Below are positions 54,102 to 64,000 of a stretch of 64,000 bases of DNA, in pieces (the first letter of the stretch is position 1; every line of letters starts with the position of its first letter). The notes under the pieces were generated by a model. That model was not told the DNA's origin. It saw nothing but the letters and a program-made list of their open reading frames with translations, and searched no databases. This stretch comes from Trinickia caryophylli. Its GTDB lineage: Bacteria; Pseudomonadota; Gammaproteobacteria; Burkholderiales; Burkholderiaceae. The translations under genes and the position numbers were made by a program. Where the stretch lies: the NCBI RefSeq assembly GCF_034424545.1, contig NZ_CP139970.1, forward strand, positions 3,968,001 through 4,032,000. The letters are read 5' to 3'.

Positions 54102-55799
54102 TTGACGAATACCCATGACACCGATTTGTCCGCGGCCGGCCATGCAGTCGAGGCGGCGGGCCCCGAGCGGGCGCAGCGCGCGGACGATGTGCGGCCCGGC
54201 GGCGATGGCGACGCATCGCCCGCGGCGGCGGATGGCGGCGACGAGCGTCCGCGGCGCGGTCTGCGCCGCGGCCCGCGAAGCCTGATCGCCCGGCGTCGGG
54301 CGGCTGCCAAGACGAAGGGCGAACCGGGAGCTGTACCGGCCTCCCAGCCCGACGGGGAAGAGCCGCCGTCGAGCGAGGGTGAGGGCGAGGCCGCTGCCGC
54401 TGCCGCGCCGCGCCCACCGAAAAAGGGGCCCCGCAAAGCCGAGGGCGCGCGCAAGCAGGGCGGACGCGGGCGCGAGCGTGCACCGGGCAGCGAAAAGCGC
54501 GAGCAGCCGGCGGCGGAGGAAGATCTGTTCGCTTACGTGACCTCGCCGGCATTCGATGCCGACAACGGCTCCACGGGCGGTGTGCGTGCGCCGATGCTGC
54601 GCCGCGGCCGGCAAGCGCCGCAAAAGCGCGTGCTGTCGCCGGACGACGATGCGCCGAAGCTGCATAAAGTGCTGGCCGAAGCCGGCATGGGCTCGCGCCG
54701 CGAGATGGAAGAGCTCATCGTGGCCGGCCGCGTGTCGGTGAACGGCGAGCCCGCGCACATCGGGCAGCGCATCATGCCGACCGATCAGGTGCGCATCAAC
54801 GGCAAGCCGGTGAAGCGCCGCGTGCAGTCCAAGCCGCCGCGCGTGCTGCTCTACCACAAGCCGGCTGGCGAGATCGTCAGCCACGCCGATCCCGAAGGGC
54901 GTCCCTCGGTCTTCGACAAACTCCCGCCGATGAAAACCGCGAAATGGCTCGCGGTCGGCCGCCTCGACTTCAATACCGAGGGCCTGCTTCTGCTGACCAC
55001 GTCGGGCGATTTGGCGAACCGCTTCATGCATCCGCGCTACAGCGTCGAGCGCGAGTACGCCGTGCGCGTCGTCGGCGAACTCAGCGAGAGTTCGCGCCAG
55101 AAGCTTTTGCAGGGCGTCGAGCTCGATGACGGCCCCGCCGCCTTCCTGCGTATTCGCGACGGCGGCGGCGAAGGAACGAACCACTGGTATCACGTCGCGC
55201 TTGCCGAGGGGCGCAATCGAGAGGTGCGCCGCATGTTCGAGGCAGTCGGCCTGATGGTGAGCCGGCTCATCCGTACGCGCCACGGCTCGATTTCGCTGCC
55301 GCGTGGGCTGCGCCGCGGCCGCTGGGAGGAACTCGAGGACAACCAGGTGCGCAGCCTCATGGCGGCCGTGGGCCTCAAGCTTCCGACCGAGGACAAGGGT
55401 GGGCGCCGTTCCACGCCCGAGCGGCGCCAGCCGGACCCGATGCAGACTTCGATGGGCTTCATCAATCGTGAGCCCGTGCTGACGGCGCACGGCCGGTTCG
55501 AGCAATCGGGGCGGGGAGGTGGCCGTCGTGGCGCCGCGGGCGGCTTCGGCGGCGCGATGGGCGGTTTCGGCGACGGCGCAGGCGGCTACGGTAACCGTGG
55601 CAATGCCGGCAATGCCGGGAACGTCGGCGGCGGCAACGCTGGCCGCGGCAAGAAGGGCGGTGGGCGTCCGCGCGACGTCGACGGCAACCGCGCCGCGCCG
55701 CCGGCGGGCGGTGGCAAGCGCGCCTTTGGCGAGGGCAAGCGGGCTGGCGGCGGCAACGCACAGCGTCCGCCCTCGCGCAACCGGCCGCGCGGCCGGTAA
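54102..55799 (+). CDS. rluB: 23S rRNA pseudouridine synthase RluB
   Basis: An S4 RNA-binding domain (about residues 185-245; [22 protein letters not shown]) precedes the RsuA/RluB catalytic domain with the active Asp in [14 protein letters not shown]. RluB makes pseudouridine 2605 in 23S rRNA. Both ends are extended: a 180-residue charged N-terminus and a Gly/Asn/Arg-rich C-terminus of about 110 residues. The TTG start is supported by GAGG seven bases upstream. Confidence 0.9.
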   Translation: MTNTHDTDLSAAGHAVEAAGPERAQRADDVRPGGDGDASPAAADGGDERPRRGLRRGPRSLIARRRAAAKTKGEPGAVPASQPDGEEPPSSEGEGEAAAAAAPRPPKKGPRKAEGARKQGGRGRERAPGSEKREQPAAEEDLFAYVTSPAFDADNGSTGGVRAPMLRRGRQAPQKRVLSPDDDAPKLHKVLAEAGMGSRREMEELIVAGRVSVNGEPAHIGQRIMPTDQVRINGKPVKRRVQSKPPRVLLYHKPAGEIVSHADPEGRPSVFDKLPPMKTAKWLAVGRLDFNTEGLLLLTTSGDLANRFMHPRYSVEREYAVRVVGELSESSRQKLLQGVELDDGPAAFLRIRDGGGEGTNHWYHVALAEGRNREVRRMFEAVGLMVSRLIRTRHGSISLPRGLRRGRWEELEDNQVRSLMAAVGLKLPTEDKGGRRSTPERRQPDPMQTSMGFINREPVLTAHGRFEQSGRGGGRRGAAGGFGGAMGGFGDGAGGYGNRGNAGNAGNVGGGNAGRGKKGGGRPRDVDGNRAAPPAGGGKRAFGEGKRAGGGNAQRPPSRNRPRGR

Positions 55800-55899
55800 C
55801 GGCCAAAGGCGGCGGGCGGCCCTGACCGCCCGGGCGTCGTTTTCAGGCGCGGTAGCCGTGGTTGTGCCTTCCGAGGCCGGCTGCGCGCGCCGTTGCGCT

Positions 55900-55928
55900 T
55901 TGCAAGACGCGCTCGAAAATGCTAAACT
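55900..55928 (+). promoter_or_regulatory. Promoter of the rimP-nusA-infB operon
   Basis: TTGCAA at 55900-55905 and TAAACT at 55923-55928 are separated by exactly 17 bp. Transcription would begin near 55935, leaving a leader of about 195 nt before rimP. Confidence 0.65.
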
Positions 55929-55990
55929 CTCGGAGTCGCTGGGCGTGCGGTTTTTTATCTGTGCGGCTCAGGTGCGACCACCGGCAAGAA

Positions 55991-56015
55991 GATGGGCGTG
56001 AGCCCATTTTTTTTT
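55991..56015 (+). terminator. Intrinsic terminator or attenuator in the rimP leader
   Basis: ATGGGC-GTGA-GCCCAT is followed by nine T. It lies between the likely operon promoter and rimP, so it would act as an attenuator or end a short leader RNA. Confidence 0.7.
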
Positions 56016-56131
56016 GGCGGTAACGGTTCGTCATCTCGGGTAGCACGCATCTTTTCCGTGCGCCGGCAAGGCGCGCGGCCTCGTGGGTGTTGGGCGGGGT
56101 GTTGGCGCGCGCGAACACCTTAGAGGGCACA

Positions 56132-56587
56132 GTGCAACTGACGGAACTGATAGAAACCACGGTCTCGGGCATGGGCTACGAACTGGTCGATCTCGAGCGC
56201 ACCGGGCGCGGCATGCTCTGCGTCTATATCGATCAGCCGGCCGGCATCGCGATCGAGGATTGCGAAAAGGTCACGCGTCAGCTCCAGCACGTACTGACGG
56301 TTGAAAATATCGACTACGAACGGCTCGAGGTATCGTCGCCGGGGCTCGACCGTCCGCTGAAGAAATTGGCTGATTTCGCGCGCTTTGCGGGCAGCGAGGC
56401 GGTCGTGACATTGAAAAAGCCGTTGGACGGGCGCAAGACGTACCGGGGCATTCTCCACGCGCCGAACGGCGAAACGATCGGTTTGGAATTTGAAGGGAAG
56501 GAAGGCGCGGCGATGCTCGATTTCACGCTTGCGGACATGGACCGCGCACGCCTCGTCCCGCACGTTGACTTTAGGAGCCGCAAATAA
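56132..56587 (+). CDS. rimP: Ribosome maturation factor RimP
   Basis: This 151-residue protein matches RimP in length and sequence ([48 protein letters not shown]). It is needed for 30S subunit maturation. The GTG start has GAGGG five bases upstream and gives the family length; the frame back to 56087 is not needed. It overlaps nusA by one base. Confidence 0.94.
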   Translation: MQLTELIETTVSGMGYELVDLERTGRGMLCVYIDQPAGIAIEDCEKVTRQLQHVLTVENIDYERLEVSSPGLDRPLKKLADFARFAGSEAVVTLKKPLDGRKTYRGILHAPNGETIGLEFEGKEGAAMLDFTLADMDRARLVPHVDFRSRK

Positions 56588-58062
56588 TGAGTCGCGAAGT
56601 ACTGATGCTGGTGGATGCGCTGGCGCGCGAAAAGAACGTCAACAAGGATGTCGTGTTCGCTGCGCTCGAGGCCGCTCTTGCTTCAGCCACCAAGAAGCTC
56701 TTCGAAGAAGACGTGGATATTCGCGTACACATCGACCGCGAGTCGGGCGAGCATGAAACCTATCGCCGCTGGCGCGTGGTGCCGGACGAGGCGGGGCTGC
56801 AGGAGCCGGATCAGGAAATTCTGCTTTTCGAGGCACGCGAGCAGCAGCCCGAAATCGAATTGGGCGAATACATCGAAGAGCCGATTCCGTCGATCGAGTT
56901 CGGACGCATCGGTGCGCAGGCTGCCAAGCAGGTCATCCTGCAGAAGGTGCGCGACGCCGAGCGCGAACAGATCCTGAACGACTTCCTCGAGCGTGGCGAG
57001 AAGATCATGACCGGTACGGTGAAGCGGCTCGACAAGGGCAACTTCATCGTCGAATCGGGGCGCGTGGAAGCGCTCCTGCGCCGCGATCAGCTGATTCCGA
57101 AGGAAAACCTGCGGGTGGGCGATCGGGTGCGCGCGTATATCGCGAAGGTCGATCGCACGGCCCGCGGGCCGCAGATCGAGCTCTCGCGCACGGCGCCCGA
57201 GTTCCTGATGAAGCTCTTCGAGATGGAAGTGCCGGAAATCGAGCAGGGCCTGCTCGAAATCAAGGCTGCCGCTCGCGATCCGGGCGTGCGCGCGAAGATC
57301 GGCGTGGTCGCCTACGACAAGCGCATCGATCCGATCGGCACCTGCGTGGGCATTCGCGGCTCGCGTGTGCAGGCGGTGCGCAACGAGCTCGGTGGCGAGA
57401 ACGTCGACATCGTGCTATGGTCGGAAGATCCCGCCCAGTTCGTGATCGGCGCGCTCGCGCCGGCTGCCGTCCAGTCGATCGTCGTCGATGAGGAAAAGCA
57501 CTCGATGGACGTCGTCGTCGACGAGAACGAGCTTGCGGTCGCGATCGGCCGCAACGGCCAGAACGTGCGCCTTGCCAGCGAGCTGACGGGCTGGCAAATC
57601 AACATCATGACGCCGGACGAGTCCGCCCAGAAGCAGAACCAGGAGCGCGGTGTATTGCGCGACCTCTTCATGGCGCGTCTCGATGTTGACGAGGAAGTTG
57701 CCGACATCCTGATCGATGAAGGCTTCACGAGCCTCGAAGAGATCGCCTATGTGCCGCTCAACGAGATGCTCGAAATCGAGGCGTTCGACGAAGACACCGT
57801 GCACGAGCTGCGCAATCGCTCCCGCGACGCGCTCTTGACGATGGCGATCGCGAACGAGGAGAAAGTCGAAAGCGCCGCGCTCGATCTGAAGAGCCTCGAG
57901 GGCGTGGATACCGACCTGCTCGCCAAACTGGCCGCGCATCAGATTCAGACGCGCGACGATCTTGCCGAGTTGGCCGTCGATGAATTGGTCGAAATGACCG
58001 CGATGGAAGAGGAAGCCGCGAAAGCGTTGATCATGAAAGCACGTGAACACTGGTTCCAGTGA
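56587..58062 (+). CDS. nusA: Transcription termination/antitermination factor NusA
   Basis: This 491-residue protein has the N-terminal RNA polymerase-binding domain, an S1 domain ([21 protein letters not shown]), two KH domains ([38 protein letters not shown]) and C-terminal acidic repeats. It is in the conserved rimP-nusA-infB order. Confidence 0.97.
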   Translation: MSREVLMLVDALAREKNVNKDVVFAALEAALASATKKLFEEDVDIRVHIDRESGEHETYRRWRVVPDEAGLQEPDQEILLFEAREQQPEIELGEYIEEPIPSIEFGRIGAQAAKQVILQKVRDAEREQILNDFLERGEKIMTGTVKRLDKGNFIVESGRVEALLRRDQLIPKENLRVGDRVRAYIAKVDRTARGPQIELSRTAPEFLMKLFEMEVPEIEQGLLEIKAAARDPGVRAKIGVVAYDKRIDPIGTCVGIRGSRVQAVRNELGGENVDIVLWSEDPAQFVIGALAPAAVQSIVVDEEKHSMDVVVDENELAVAIGRNGQNVRLASELTGWQINIMTPDESAQKQNQERGVLRDLFMARLDVDEEVADILIDEGFTSLEEIAYVPLNEMLEIEAFDEDTVHELRNRSRDALLTMAIANEEKVESAALDLKSLEGVDTDLLAKLAAHQIQTRDDLAELAVDELVEMTAMEEEAAKALIMKAREHWFQ

Positions 58063-58131
58063 GTGAACGACCATGGCGCACTGAAATGACCGCAGCCCCA
58101 TCGGCGATTCCGCTTCCCGCGGATCGTTTGC

Positions 58132-58149
58132 CGCCCCCCGAGGGGGGCG
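58132..58149. repeat. GC palindrome between nusA and infB
   Basis: CGCCCCCC-GA-GGGGGGCG is a perfect palindrome; a related GCCCTCTCGGGGGCGC follows directly. It resembles dispersed GC-rich palindromes of Burkholderia intergenic regions. No T-run follows, so it is not a terminator. Confidence 0.6.
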
Positions 58150-58237
58150 CCGCCCTCTCGGGGGCGCACCGGCTGGATGGCGGCCGCATGACCCGATGCT
58201 AACCGCAAGGAATCGGTCCTTGCACTAAGAGGAATGA

Positions 58238-61129
58238 ATGGCGAGTAACAACGTAGCCCAATTTGCCGCGGAACTGAAAATGCCAGCTGGGGTGCTGCTC
58301 GAGCAGCTTCAGGCAGCAGGTGTACAGAAAGCGAGTGAGGACGACGCCCTGTCCGAAACGGACAAGGCGCGTCTGCTCGACCACTTGCGCAAGTCGCACG
58401 GCTCGGCCGACGCGGACAAGCGCAAGATCACGCTGACCCGCCGGCACACGTCGGAGATCAAGCAATCCGACGCCACGGGCAAGGCTCGCACCATTCAGGT
58501 CGAAGTGCGCAAGAAGCGTGTGTTCGTGAAACGCGACGAACCGGGCGAGGCGGGAGCATCCGATGCGGCTGCGCAGGCCGCCGCCGAGGCCACGGTCGAC
58601 GTGACCGCGGAAAGTGCCGAACTGCAGCGTCGCGAGGAAGAGGCCCGCCGCGAGGCCGAACTGCTCGCGAAGCAGGCGCAGGAGCTCAAGGAGCGTCAGG
58701 AGCGCCTCGAGCGCGAGGAAGCCGAGCGCCAGGCGCGCGAGCAGGCGGCCGAGGCCGAGCGCCGCCGCGCCGAGGAAGAGGCGGCGAAGAAGCATGCCGA
58801 GGCCGCGGCCCGTGAGCAGGCCGAGCGCGACGCGAGCGACGACGAGCGTGCAGCCGCCGAGCGTGCGGCGCAGCGCGAAGCCGCGAAGAAGGCCGAGGAC
58901 GCGGCACGCGCCGCGGCCGAGAAGGCGCGCGCCGAGCAGGAAGACATCCGCAAGCGCCGTGAGGCGGCGGAGGCGGAAGCGCGCGCGATTCGCGAGATGA
59001 TGAACACGCCGCGCCGGGCACAGGTGAAGGCGCCCGAACCGGCGCCCGCGCCGAAACCCGCCGAGCCGGCGAAGACGGCCGAAGCGAAGGGTACGCTGCA
59101 CAAGCCCGCTCGTCCGGCTGGCGAGGCCGCGCGCCCCGCTGCGCGCAAGACGACCGCGGCGCCGGCCACGACGCAGGCTCCATCGCAGGCACCCGCAGGC
59201 GACAAGAAGAAGCCGGGCGGCAAGGGCGGCTGGCAGGACGACGCAGCCAAGCGCCGCGGCATCAAGACCCGCGGCGATTCGAGCGGCGGCGTGGACCGCG
59301 GCTGGCGCGGCGGCCCGAAGGGGCGCGGCAAGCACCAGGACAGCTCGACGTCGTTCCAGGCGCCGACCGAGCCGATCGTGCGCGAAGTGCACGTGCCCGA
59401 GACGATCACGGTGGCCGATCTGGCTCACAAGATGTCGGTGAAGGCGTCCGAGGTCATCAAGGTCATGATGAAGCTCGGCCAGATGGTCACGATCAACCAG
59501 ATGCTCGACCAGGAAACGGCGATGATCATCGTCGAGGAACTGGGGCATCGCGCGGTCGCGGCCAAGCTCGACGATCCGGAAGCGCTGCTCGTAGAGGGCG
59601 AGGCAACCGATGCGGAGCTGCTGCCGCGTCCGCCCGTCGTCACGGTCATGGGCCACGTCGACCACGGCAAGACCTCGCTGCTCGACTACATCCGCCGCGC
59701 GAAAGTGGCGGCCGGCGAAGCGGGCGGCATTACGCAGCACATCGGCGCCTATCACGTCGAAACGCCGCGCGGCGTCATCACGTTCCTCGACACGCCGGGT
59801 CACGAGGCCTTTACTGCGATGCGTGCCCGTGGTGCGAAGGCCACTGACATCGTCATTCTGGTCGTGGCGGCCGACGACGGCGTGATGCCGCAAACGAAGG
59901 AAGCCATCGCGCACGCGAAAGCGGGCGGCGTGCCGATCGTCGTTGCGATCAACAAGATCGACAAGCCGGAGGCGAACCCCGAGCGCGTCAAGCAGGAGCT
60001 CGTCGCGGAAGGCGTCGTGCCGGAAGAATACGGCGGCGATTCGCCGTTCGTGCCGGTTTCGGCGAAGACGGGTGCGGGCATCGACGACCTGCTCGAGAAC
60101 GTGTTGCTCCAGGCGGAAGTGCTCGAATTGACAGCGCCGGTGGAAGCGCCGGCGAAGGGTCTCGTGATCGAAGCGAAGCTCGACAAGGGCAAGGGTCCGG
60201 TCGCAACGGTGCTCGTGCAGTCGGGTACGCTCTCGCGCGGCGACGTCGTGCTCGCGGGCAGCGCGTATGGCCGTGTGCGCGCCATGCTGGACGAGACGGG
60301 CAAGGCCACGAAGTCGGCCGGTCCGTCGATTCCGGTCGAGATTCAGGGCTTGTCGGAAGTGCCGGCGGCAGGCGAGGAAGTGATGGTCCTGCAAGACGAG
60401 CGCAAGGCGCGCGAAATCGCGCTGTTCCGTCAGGGCAAGTTCCGCGACGTCAAGCTTGCGAAGCAGCAGGCCGCGAAGCTCGAAAGCATGCTCGAGCAGA
60501 TGGGCGAGGGCGAGGTCAAGAACCTGCCGCTCATCGTCAAGGCCGACGTGCAGGGCTCGCAGGAAGCACTCGTGCAGGCGCTGCAAAAGCTGTCGACCGA
60601 CGAAGTGCGCGTGCAGATCGTGCACGGCGCGGTGGGTGGCATCAGCGAGTCCGACGTCAATCTGGCGACGGCATCGAAGGCGGTCATCATCGGCTTCAAC
60701 ACGCGTGCCGACGCGCAGGCCCGCAAGCTTGCGGAAACGAACGATGTCGACATCCGCTACTACAACATCATTTACGATGCTGTGGATGAAGTGAAGGCGG
60801 CGATGTCGGGCATGCTCGCACCGGAGAAGCGCGAGGTCATCACGGGCATGGTCGAGGTGCGTCAGGTCTTCCGCGTGCCGAAGATCGGCGCGGTGGCGGG
60901 GTGTATGGTCACGGACGGTGTCGTCAAGCGCTCCTCGTCGGTGCGCGTGCTGCGCAACAACGTGGTCATTCACACCGGCGAGCTCGATTCGCTCAAGCGC
61001 TTCAAGGACGACGTCAAGGAAGTGAAGCAGGGCTTCGAGTGCGGTATGTCGATCAAGAACTTCAACGATATCGTCGAAGGCGATCAGTTCGAAGTGTTCG
61101 AAGTCACGGAAGTCGCGCGCACGCTCTAA
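58238..61129 (+). CDS. infB: Translation initiation factor IF-2
   Basis: This 963-residue protein starts with IF-2 N-domains ([20 protein letters not shown]), a long charged Ala/Glu/Arg coiled coil (about residues 120-250) and a basic linker. The GTPase domain follows with [20 protein letters not shown] and NKIDKPEAN, then domains II-IV. It recruits initiator tRNA to the ribosome. AGAGGAATGA precedes the ATG. Confidence 0.97.
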   Translation: MASNNVAQFAAELKMPAGVLLEQLQAAGVQKASEDDALSETDKARLLDHLRKSHGSADADKRKITLTRRHTSEIKQSDATGKARTIQVEVRKKRVFVKRDEPGEAGASDAAAQAAAEATVDVTAESAELQRREEEARREAELLAKQAQELKERQERLEREEAERQAREQAAEAERRRAEEEAAKKHAEAAAREQAERDASDDERAAAERAAQREAAKKAEDAARAAAEKARAEQEDIRKRREAAEAEARAIREMMNTPRRAQVKAPEPAPAPKPAEPAKTAEAKGTLHKPARPAGEAARPAARKTTAAPATTQAPSQAPAGDKKKPGGKGGWQDDAAKRRGIKTRGDSSGGVDRGWRGGPKGRGKHQDSSTSFQAPTEPIVREVHVPETITVADLAHKMSVKASEVIKVMMKLGQMVTINQMLDQETAMIIVEELGHRAVAAKLDDPEALLVEGEATDAELLPRPPVVTVMGHVDHGKTSLLDYIRRAKVAAGEAGGITQHIGAYHVETPRGVITFLDTPGHEAFTAMRARGAKATDIVILVVAADDGVMPQTKEAIAHAKAGGVPIVVAINKIDKPEANPERVKQELVAEGVVPEEYGGDSPFVPVSAKTGAGIDDLLENVLLQAEVLELTAPVEAPAKGLVIEAKLDKGKGPVATVLVQSGTLSRGDVVLAGSAYGRVRAMLDETGKATKSAGPSIPVEIQGLSEVPAAGEEVMVLQDERKAREIALFRQGKFRDVKLAKQQAAKLESMLEQMGEGEVKNLPLIVKADVQGSQEALVQALQKLSTDEVRVQIVHGAVGGISESDVNLATASKAVIIGFNTRADAQARKLAETNDVDIRYYNIIYDAVDEVKAAMSGMLAPEKREVITGMVEVRQVFRVPKIGAVAGCMVTDGVVKRSSSVRVLRNNVVIHTGELDSLKRFKDDVKEVKQGFECGMSIKNFNDIVEGDQFEVFEVTEVARTL

Positions 61130-61260
61130 GCGTCGCCGCGGCAAACCGGGCGGGGCGGGCGCGATGCCTTGTCCCGCCCGTTGCTTTTATGGCGGCCGTT
61201 TCGTGCGTGCCCGAGCGGTAACGGGCGCCAGCGGCGCAACCATTGCATCAGGAATTCGCC

Positions 61261-61629
61261 ATGTCGAAGAAACGTAGTTCCCCCAATCGCAACGTGCAGA
61301 TCGCCGATCAGATCCAGCGCGATCTGTCCGAACTGATCATGCGCGAGGTCAAAGACCCGCGCATCGGGCTCGTCACGATTCAGAGCGTCGAGCTCACGCC
61401 CGATTATGCGCACGCGAAGGTCTACTTCACGACGCTCACGGGCGATGCCGGTGCGACGCAAGCCGCACTCAATCATGCGGCAGGCCATCTGCACAATCTG
61501 CTTTTCAAGCGGCTGCACATCCATACGGTGCCCACGCTGCATTTCCACTACGACAAGACGATCGAGCGGGCTGTGGAAATGTCGCGTCTCATCGACGAGG
61601 CGAACGCGAGCCGTGCGAAGGACGATTGA
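61261..61629 (+). CDS. rbfA: Ribosome-binding factor A
   Basis: This 122-residue KH-like protein ([38 protein letters not shown]) matches RbfA, which matures the 5' end of 16S rRNA in 30S subunits. AGGAA lies seven bases before the chosen ATG. It follows infB by 131 bp. Confidence 0.95.
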   Translation: MSKKRSSPNRNVQIADQIQRDLSELIMREVKDPRIGLVTIQSVELTPDYAHAKVYFTTLTGDAGATQAALNHAAGHLHNLLFKRLHIHTVPTLHFHYDKTIERAVEMSRLIDEANASRAKDD

Positions 61630-61633
61630 TTCG

Positions 61634-61723
61634 ATGCGTTTCCGTTTCAACGTTCGCATGGATGCCGCAGTCCGGGCAGCTGGACCAGCGGGGCCGGAGC
61701 AAGTATCCGGAGCCTTGCGATGA
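61634..61723 (+). CDS. 29-codon frame overlapping truB start
   Basis: MRFRFNVRMDAAVRAAGPAG opens just after rbfA and its stop overlaps the truB ATG as ATGA. It may deliver ribosomes to truB, but coding is doubtful. Confidence 0.2.
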   Translation: MRFRFNVRMDAAVRAAGPAGPEQVSGALR

Positions 61724-62679
61724 GCGCGCCGCAGCGCCCGCGCGTGCCGCGTCGCGACCTCGATGGCGTGCTGCTGCTGGATAAGCCCGTGGGGCTTTCC
61801 AGCAATGACGCCCTTATGTGCGCGAAGCGCCTCTATCTGGCGAAGAAAGCCGGGCATACGGGCACGCTCGATCCGCTGGCATCGGGCCTTTTGCCGCTGT
61901 GCTTCGGCGAGGCGACGAAGTTTTCCCAGGACCTGCTCGAGGCCGACAAGACCTACGAGGCGACGATGCGGCTCGGCGTGCGCACGACGACAGGCGATGC
62001 CGAGGGCGAGGTGCTCGAGACGCGTGAGGTGCGCGTCGATCCCGCCGCGCTCGACAGCGCGATGGCGGGACTGCGTGGTCAGATCGTGCAGGTGCCGCCG
62101 ATGTATTCGGCGCTCAAGCGCGACGGCAAGCCGCTTTACGAGTACGCGCGCGCCGGTCAGACGGTCGAACGCGAGGGGCGCGTGGTCACGATCCATTCGC
62201 TCGAGTTGCTCGCCTGCGCGCTGCCCGACGTCACGTTTCGCGTGAAATGCAGCAAGGGCACCTACGTGCGTACGCTCGCCGAGGACATCGGCGCGGCGCT
62301 CGGGTGCGGGGCGCACCTCGTTGCACTGCGCCGCACCGGCGTGGGCGCGCTGACACTCGAGCATGCCGTGACGCTCGACGCTTTGTCGGGGATGGAAGCA
62401 CCGGCGCGCGATGCCATGTTGCAGCCCGTCGATGCACTGCTGAGTACGTTCGCGCCCGTGCGTCTTGCCGAGGAGGCCGCGCGCCGCTTCCAGCAGGGCC
62501 AGCGCCTGCGCGTGGCCGAGCTCGCATCGACCGCCGCGGGCAACGAGGAAGGCGTGCGCGGTGCGGGCGAGGGTGCGCGCGTGCGCGTCTATCGCGACGC
62601 GGACGGTGCGCTGCTCGGCGTGGCACGTGTGGTGGGCGGCGTACTCGCGCCGGAGCGGCTCGTCGTCATGCGGCCCTGA
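61720..62679 (+). CDS. truB: tRNA pseudouridine-55 synthase TruB
   Basis: This 319-residue protein has GVLLLDKPVGLSSNDALM, the catalytic Asp in GHTGTLDPLASGLLPLCFGEATKF, and CSKGTYVRTLAEDIG of the TruB family, plus a C-terminal PUA-like part. It modifies U55 in the T loop of tRNAs. It ends the translation block. Confidence 0.96.
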   Translation: MSAPQRPRVPRRDLDGVLLLDKPVGLSSNDALMCAKRLYLAKKAGHTGTLDPLASGLLPLCFGEATKFSQDLLEADKTYEATMRLGVRTTTGDAEGEVLETREVRVDPAALDSAMAGLRGQIVQVPPMYSALKRDGKPLYEYARAGQTVEREGRVVTIHSLELLACALPDVTFRVKCSKGTYVRTLAEDIGAALGCGAHLVALRRTGVGALTLEHAVTLDALSGMEAPARDAMLQPVDALLSTFAPVRLAEEAARRFQQGQRLRVAELASTAAGNEEGVRGAGEGARVRVYRDADGALLGVARVVGGVLAPERLVVMRP

Positions 62680-62705
62680 GCTGGCAGCGTTGCCCGTGCA
62701 AAGAC

Positions 62706-62740
62706 AAAAGCCCGGCATTGGCATTGCCGGGCTTTTGTTT
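62706..62740. terminator. Bidirectional terminator between truB and the efflux gene
   Basis: AAAAGCCCGGCA and TGCCGGGCTTTT form a 12-bp stem with a 7-base loop; T-rich tracts follow on both strands. Confidence 0.85.
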
Positions 62741-62781
62741 GGCCGCCGCGTGGCACGGCTCGTGCGCGGTTCGCATCGGGG

Positions 62782-64000
62782 TCAATGCGCGGCGGATGCC
62801 GCCGCGCTCGAATCGCCGCCGCCCGCGCGCTCGGGCCGGGTGATCCAGATCAGCGCAATGAGCACGACGAACACCAACGACGACAAGTAGAACAGGTCGT
62901 TGACGCCGAGCTGCGCGGCTTGCTGGCTGACGAGCCTGTCGAAGAGGCCGTAACGCTGCGACATGTCGAGCCCCGTCGTCGCGCCCATTTGGGCAAGCGA
63001 CTGGTTGAAGGTCGGATCGAACGCACTGGCGCGCTCGGTCAACTGGGCATGGTGAAAGATCGTCCTGTGGTCCCAGGCCGTCGTGAAGATCGAGGTGCCG
63101 ATCCCGCCGCACATGATCCGCACGAAGTTTGAGAGGCCCGACGCGGCCGCGATCCGGTTGCCCGGCAGCCCCGACAGCGTGATCGACACGAGCGGAATGA
63201 AAAAGCCGGCCATGCCGATGCCCTGCACGAGCGTGGGTAGCGCGAGCGACCACGTATCCACGCCCGTCGTATAGCGCGAGCGCATCCAGAAGCACAGCGC
63301 GAACACGAGGAACGCGGCCGTCGCGATCTTGCGCGGATCGGTGCGCGGCAGGAATTTGCCCGTCACGGGCGACAGCAGAATCGCGAAAACGCCGACAGGC
63401 GCCATCACGAGCCCCGCGTCCGTGGCCGTATAGCCGAGATCCGTTTGCAGCCAGAGCGGCAGCAGCACGAGGTTGCCGAAATAGAGTCCGTAGCCGATCG
63501 AGAGCGCGACGGTGCCGCCCGTGAAGTTGCGCTTTCTGAAAAGCGAGAGGTCGACCACCGGGTGCTCGGCCGTCAGCTCCCAGATCACGAAGAACGCGAA
63601 GCCGATCGCGGCGACGAGCGCCAGTGCGACGATCGTCGTCGACGAGAACCAGTCGAGGTCCTTGCCCTTGTCGAGCATCACCTGCAACGAGCCCACCCAG
63701 ATCACGAGCAGCGAGAGGCCCACGGTGTCGATGGGCGCCTTCTTGATGACGGAGTCGCGCTCGCGGAAGATCGCGTACGTGGCGAGGGCGGCGGCCACAC
63801 CCACCGGGATGTTGACGTAGAAGATCCACGGCCACGAGATGTTGTCGGAGATCCACCCGCCGAGAATCGGCCCGGCAACCGGCGCGATCAGAGTCGTCAT
63901 CGACCACATCGCGAGTGCGGCGGGCGCCCTCGCACGCGGATAGCTCGCCAGCAGCAGCGTTTGCGAGAGCGGAATCATCGGGCCTGCGACGGCACCCTGG
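62782..64000 (-). CDS. EmrB/QacA-type (DHA2) MFS efflux transporter, 3' part
   Basis: The frame runs off the window edge (QGAVAGPMIPLSQTLLLA near the edge), so about the first 110 residues are missing. The visible part has about ten membrane helices and the DHA2 signature GPILGGWISDNISWPWIFYVNIPVG. Such proteins use the proton gradient to export drugs or toxic compounds, usually with an EmrA adaptor; that gene would lie outside the window. Confidence 0.92.
   Translation of the reverse strand, partial: QGAVAGPMIPLSQTLLLASYPRARAPAALAMWSMTTLIAPVAGPILGGWISDNISWPWIFYVNIPVGVAAALATYAIFRERDSVIKKAPIDTVGLSLLVIWVGSLQVMLDKGKDLDWFSSTTIVALALVAAIGFAFFVIWELTAEHPVVDLSLFRKRNFTGGTVALSIGYGLYFGNLVLLPLWLQTDLGYTATDAGLVMAPVGVFAILLSPVTGKFLPRTDPRKIATAAFLVFALCFWMRSRYTTGVDTWSLALPTLVQGIGMAGFFIPLVSITLSGLPGNRIAAASGLSNFVRIMCGGIGTSIFTTAWDHRTIFHHAQLTERASAFDPTFNQSLAQMGATTGLDMSQRYGLFDRLVSQQAAQLGVNDLFYLSSLVFVVLIALIWITRPERAGGGDSSAAASAAH

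Noticed and set aside
53349..55505. 718-codon frame antisense to scpB and rluB
   Set aside because: Arg/Ala/Pro-rich shadow of the low-complexity extensions.
58199..61144. 981-codon frame antisense to infB
   Set aside because: Rich in His, Arg and Leu with no domain; a mirror of the GC-biased codon use of infB.
1..64000. CRISPR array, prophage or complete insertion sequence
   Set aside because: No spaced identical repeats, no cas, phage structural or integrase genes, and no transposase with a full catalytic domain were found.

Overview
The window is GC-rich, with strong GC3 bias, and reads as a betaproteobacterial chromosome of the Burkholderiaceae (Burkholderia, Paraburkholderia or Trinickia type). 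The basis is the scpB-rluB-rimP-nusA-infB-rbfA-truB block, bamC, and protein families typical of that group. No phage, complete insertion sequence, CRISPR array or plasmid gene was seen. The only mobile traces are an orphan IS5-type N-terminal domain gene, a methyltransferase relic, and a self-splicing-type intron in a tRNA gene.

Layout: 1-4.4 kb is a minus-strand copper-tolerance operon (two small exported proteins, TolC-family lipoprotein, multicopper oxidase, CusF-like protein). 4.5-9.5 kb is an ethanolamine module (AraC-type regulator, eutC, eutB, permease) without microcompartment genes. 9.8-19.9 kb looks like a low-oxygen or stress block: CBS-BON protein, Csp-type copper-storage protein, VOC protein, BON protein, then cydAB with a small CydX-like gene, divergent cydDC, and a second CydX-like gene. 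20-25.5 kb holds a diguanylate cyclase, a probable small RNA and a translationally coupled small membrane protein / hybrid kinase / NarL-type regulator set. 25.7-29.6 kb has an AtoE-type permease, an OsmC protein, a DUF6496-like basic protein with pentapeptide repeats and a thioredoxin. 29.7-36 kb is a hexuronate/aldonate module (uxuB-like, manD, idonate-type dehydrogenase, MFS transporter, GntR regulator). 36-43 kb carries a chemoreceptor, then GFA protein, tiny membrane ORF, OmpR-type regulator, kinase, and DipZ. 43-46 kb holds a cupin/LysR pair and the methyltransferase relic.

The most striking element is at 45940-46294 (minus strand): tRNA-Leu(UAA) split in its anticodon loop, after U34, by a 270-nt group I intron. 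The intron carries R and S core elements close to those I recall from the Azoarcus tRNA-Ile intron. From 46.4 kb on come a lipoprotein, bamC, several small conserved unknowns, a YdcF-family protein, the segregation/ribosome-maturation/translation block, and the 3' part of an EmrB/QacA-type efflux gene that runs off the right edge.

How the parts connect: cydAB, the CydX-like proteins and cydDC form one cytochrome bd unit whose divergent promoter has an FNR/ANR-like box; a better box precedes the CBS-BON gene. GATAC direct repeats at 10-bp pitch precede both the GFA-regulator-kinase operon and dipZ, suggesting one two-component regulon. Starts were moved from the longest reading frame wherever a Shine-Dalgarno sequence or family length supported it.
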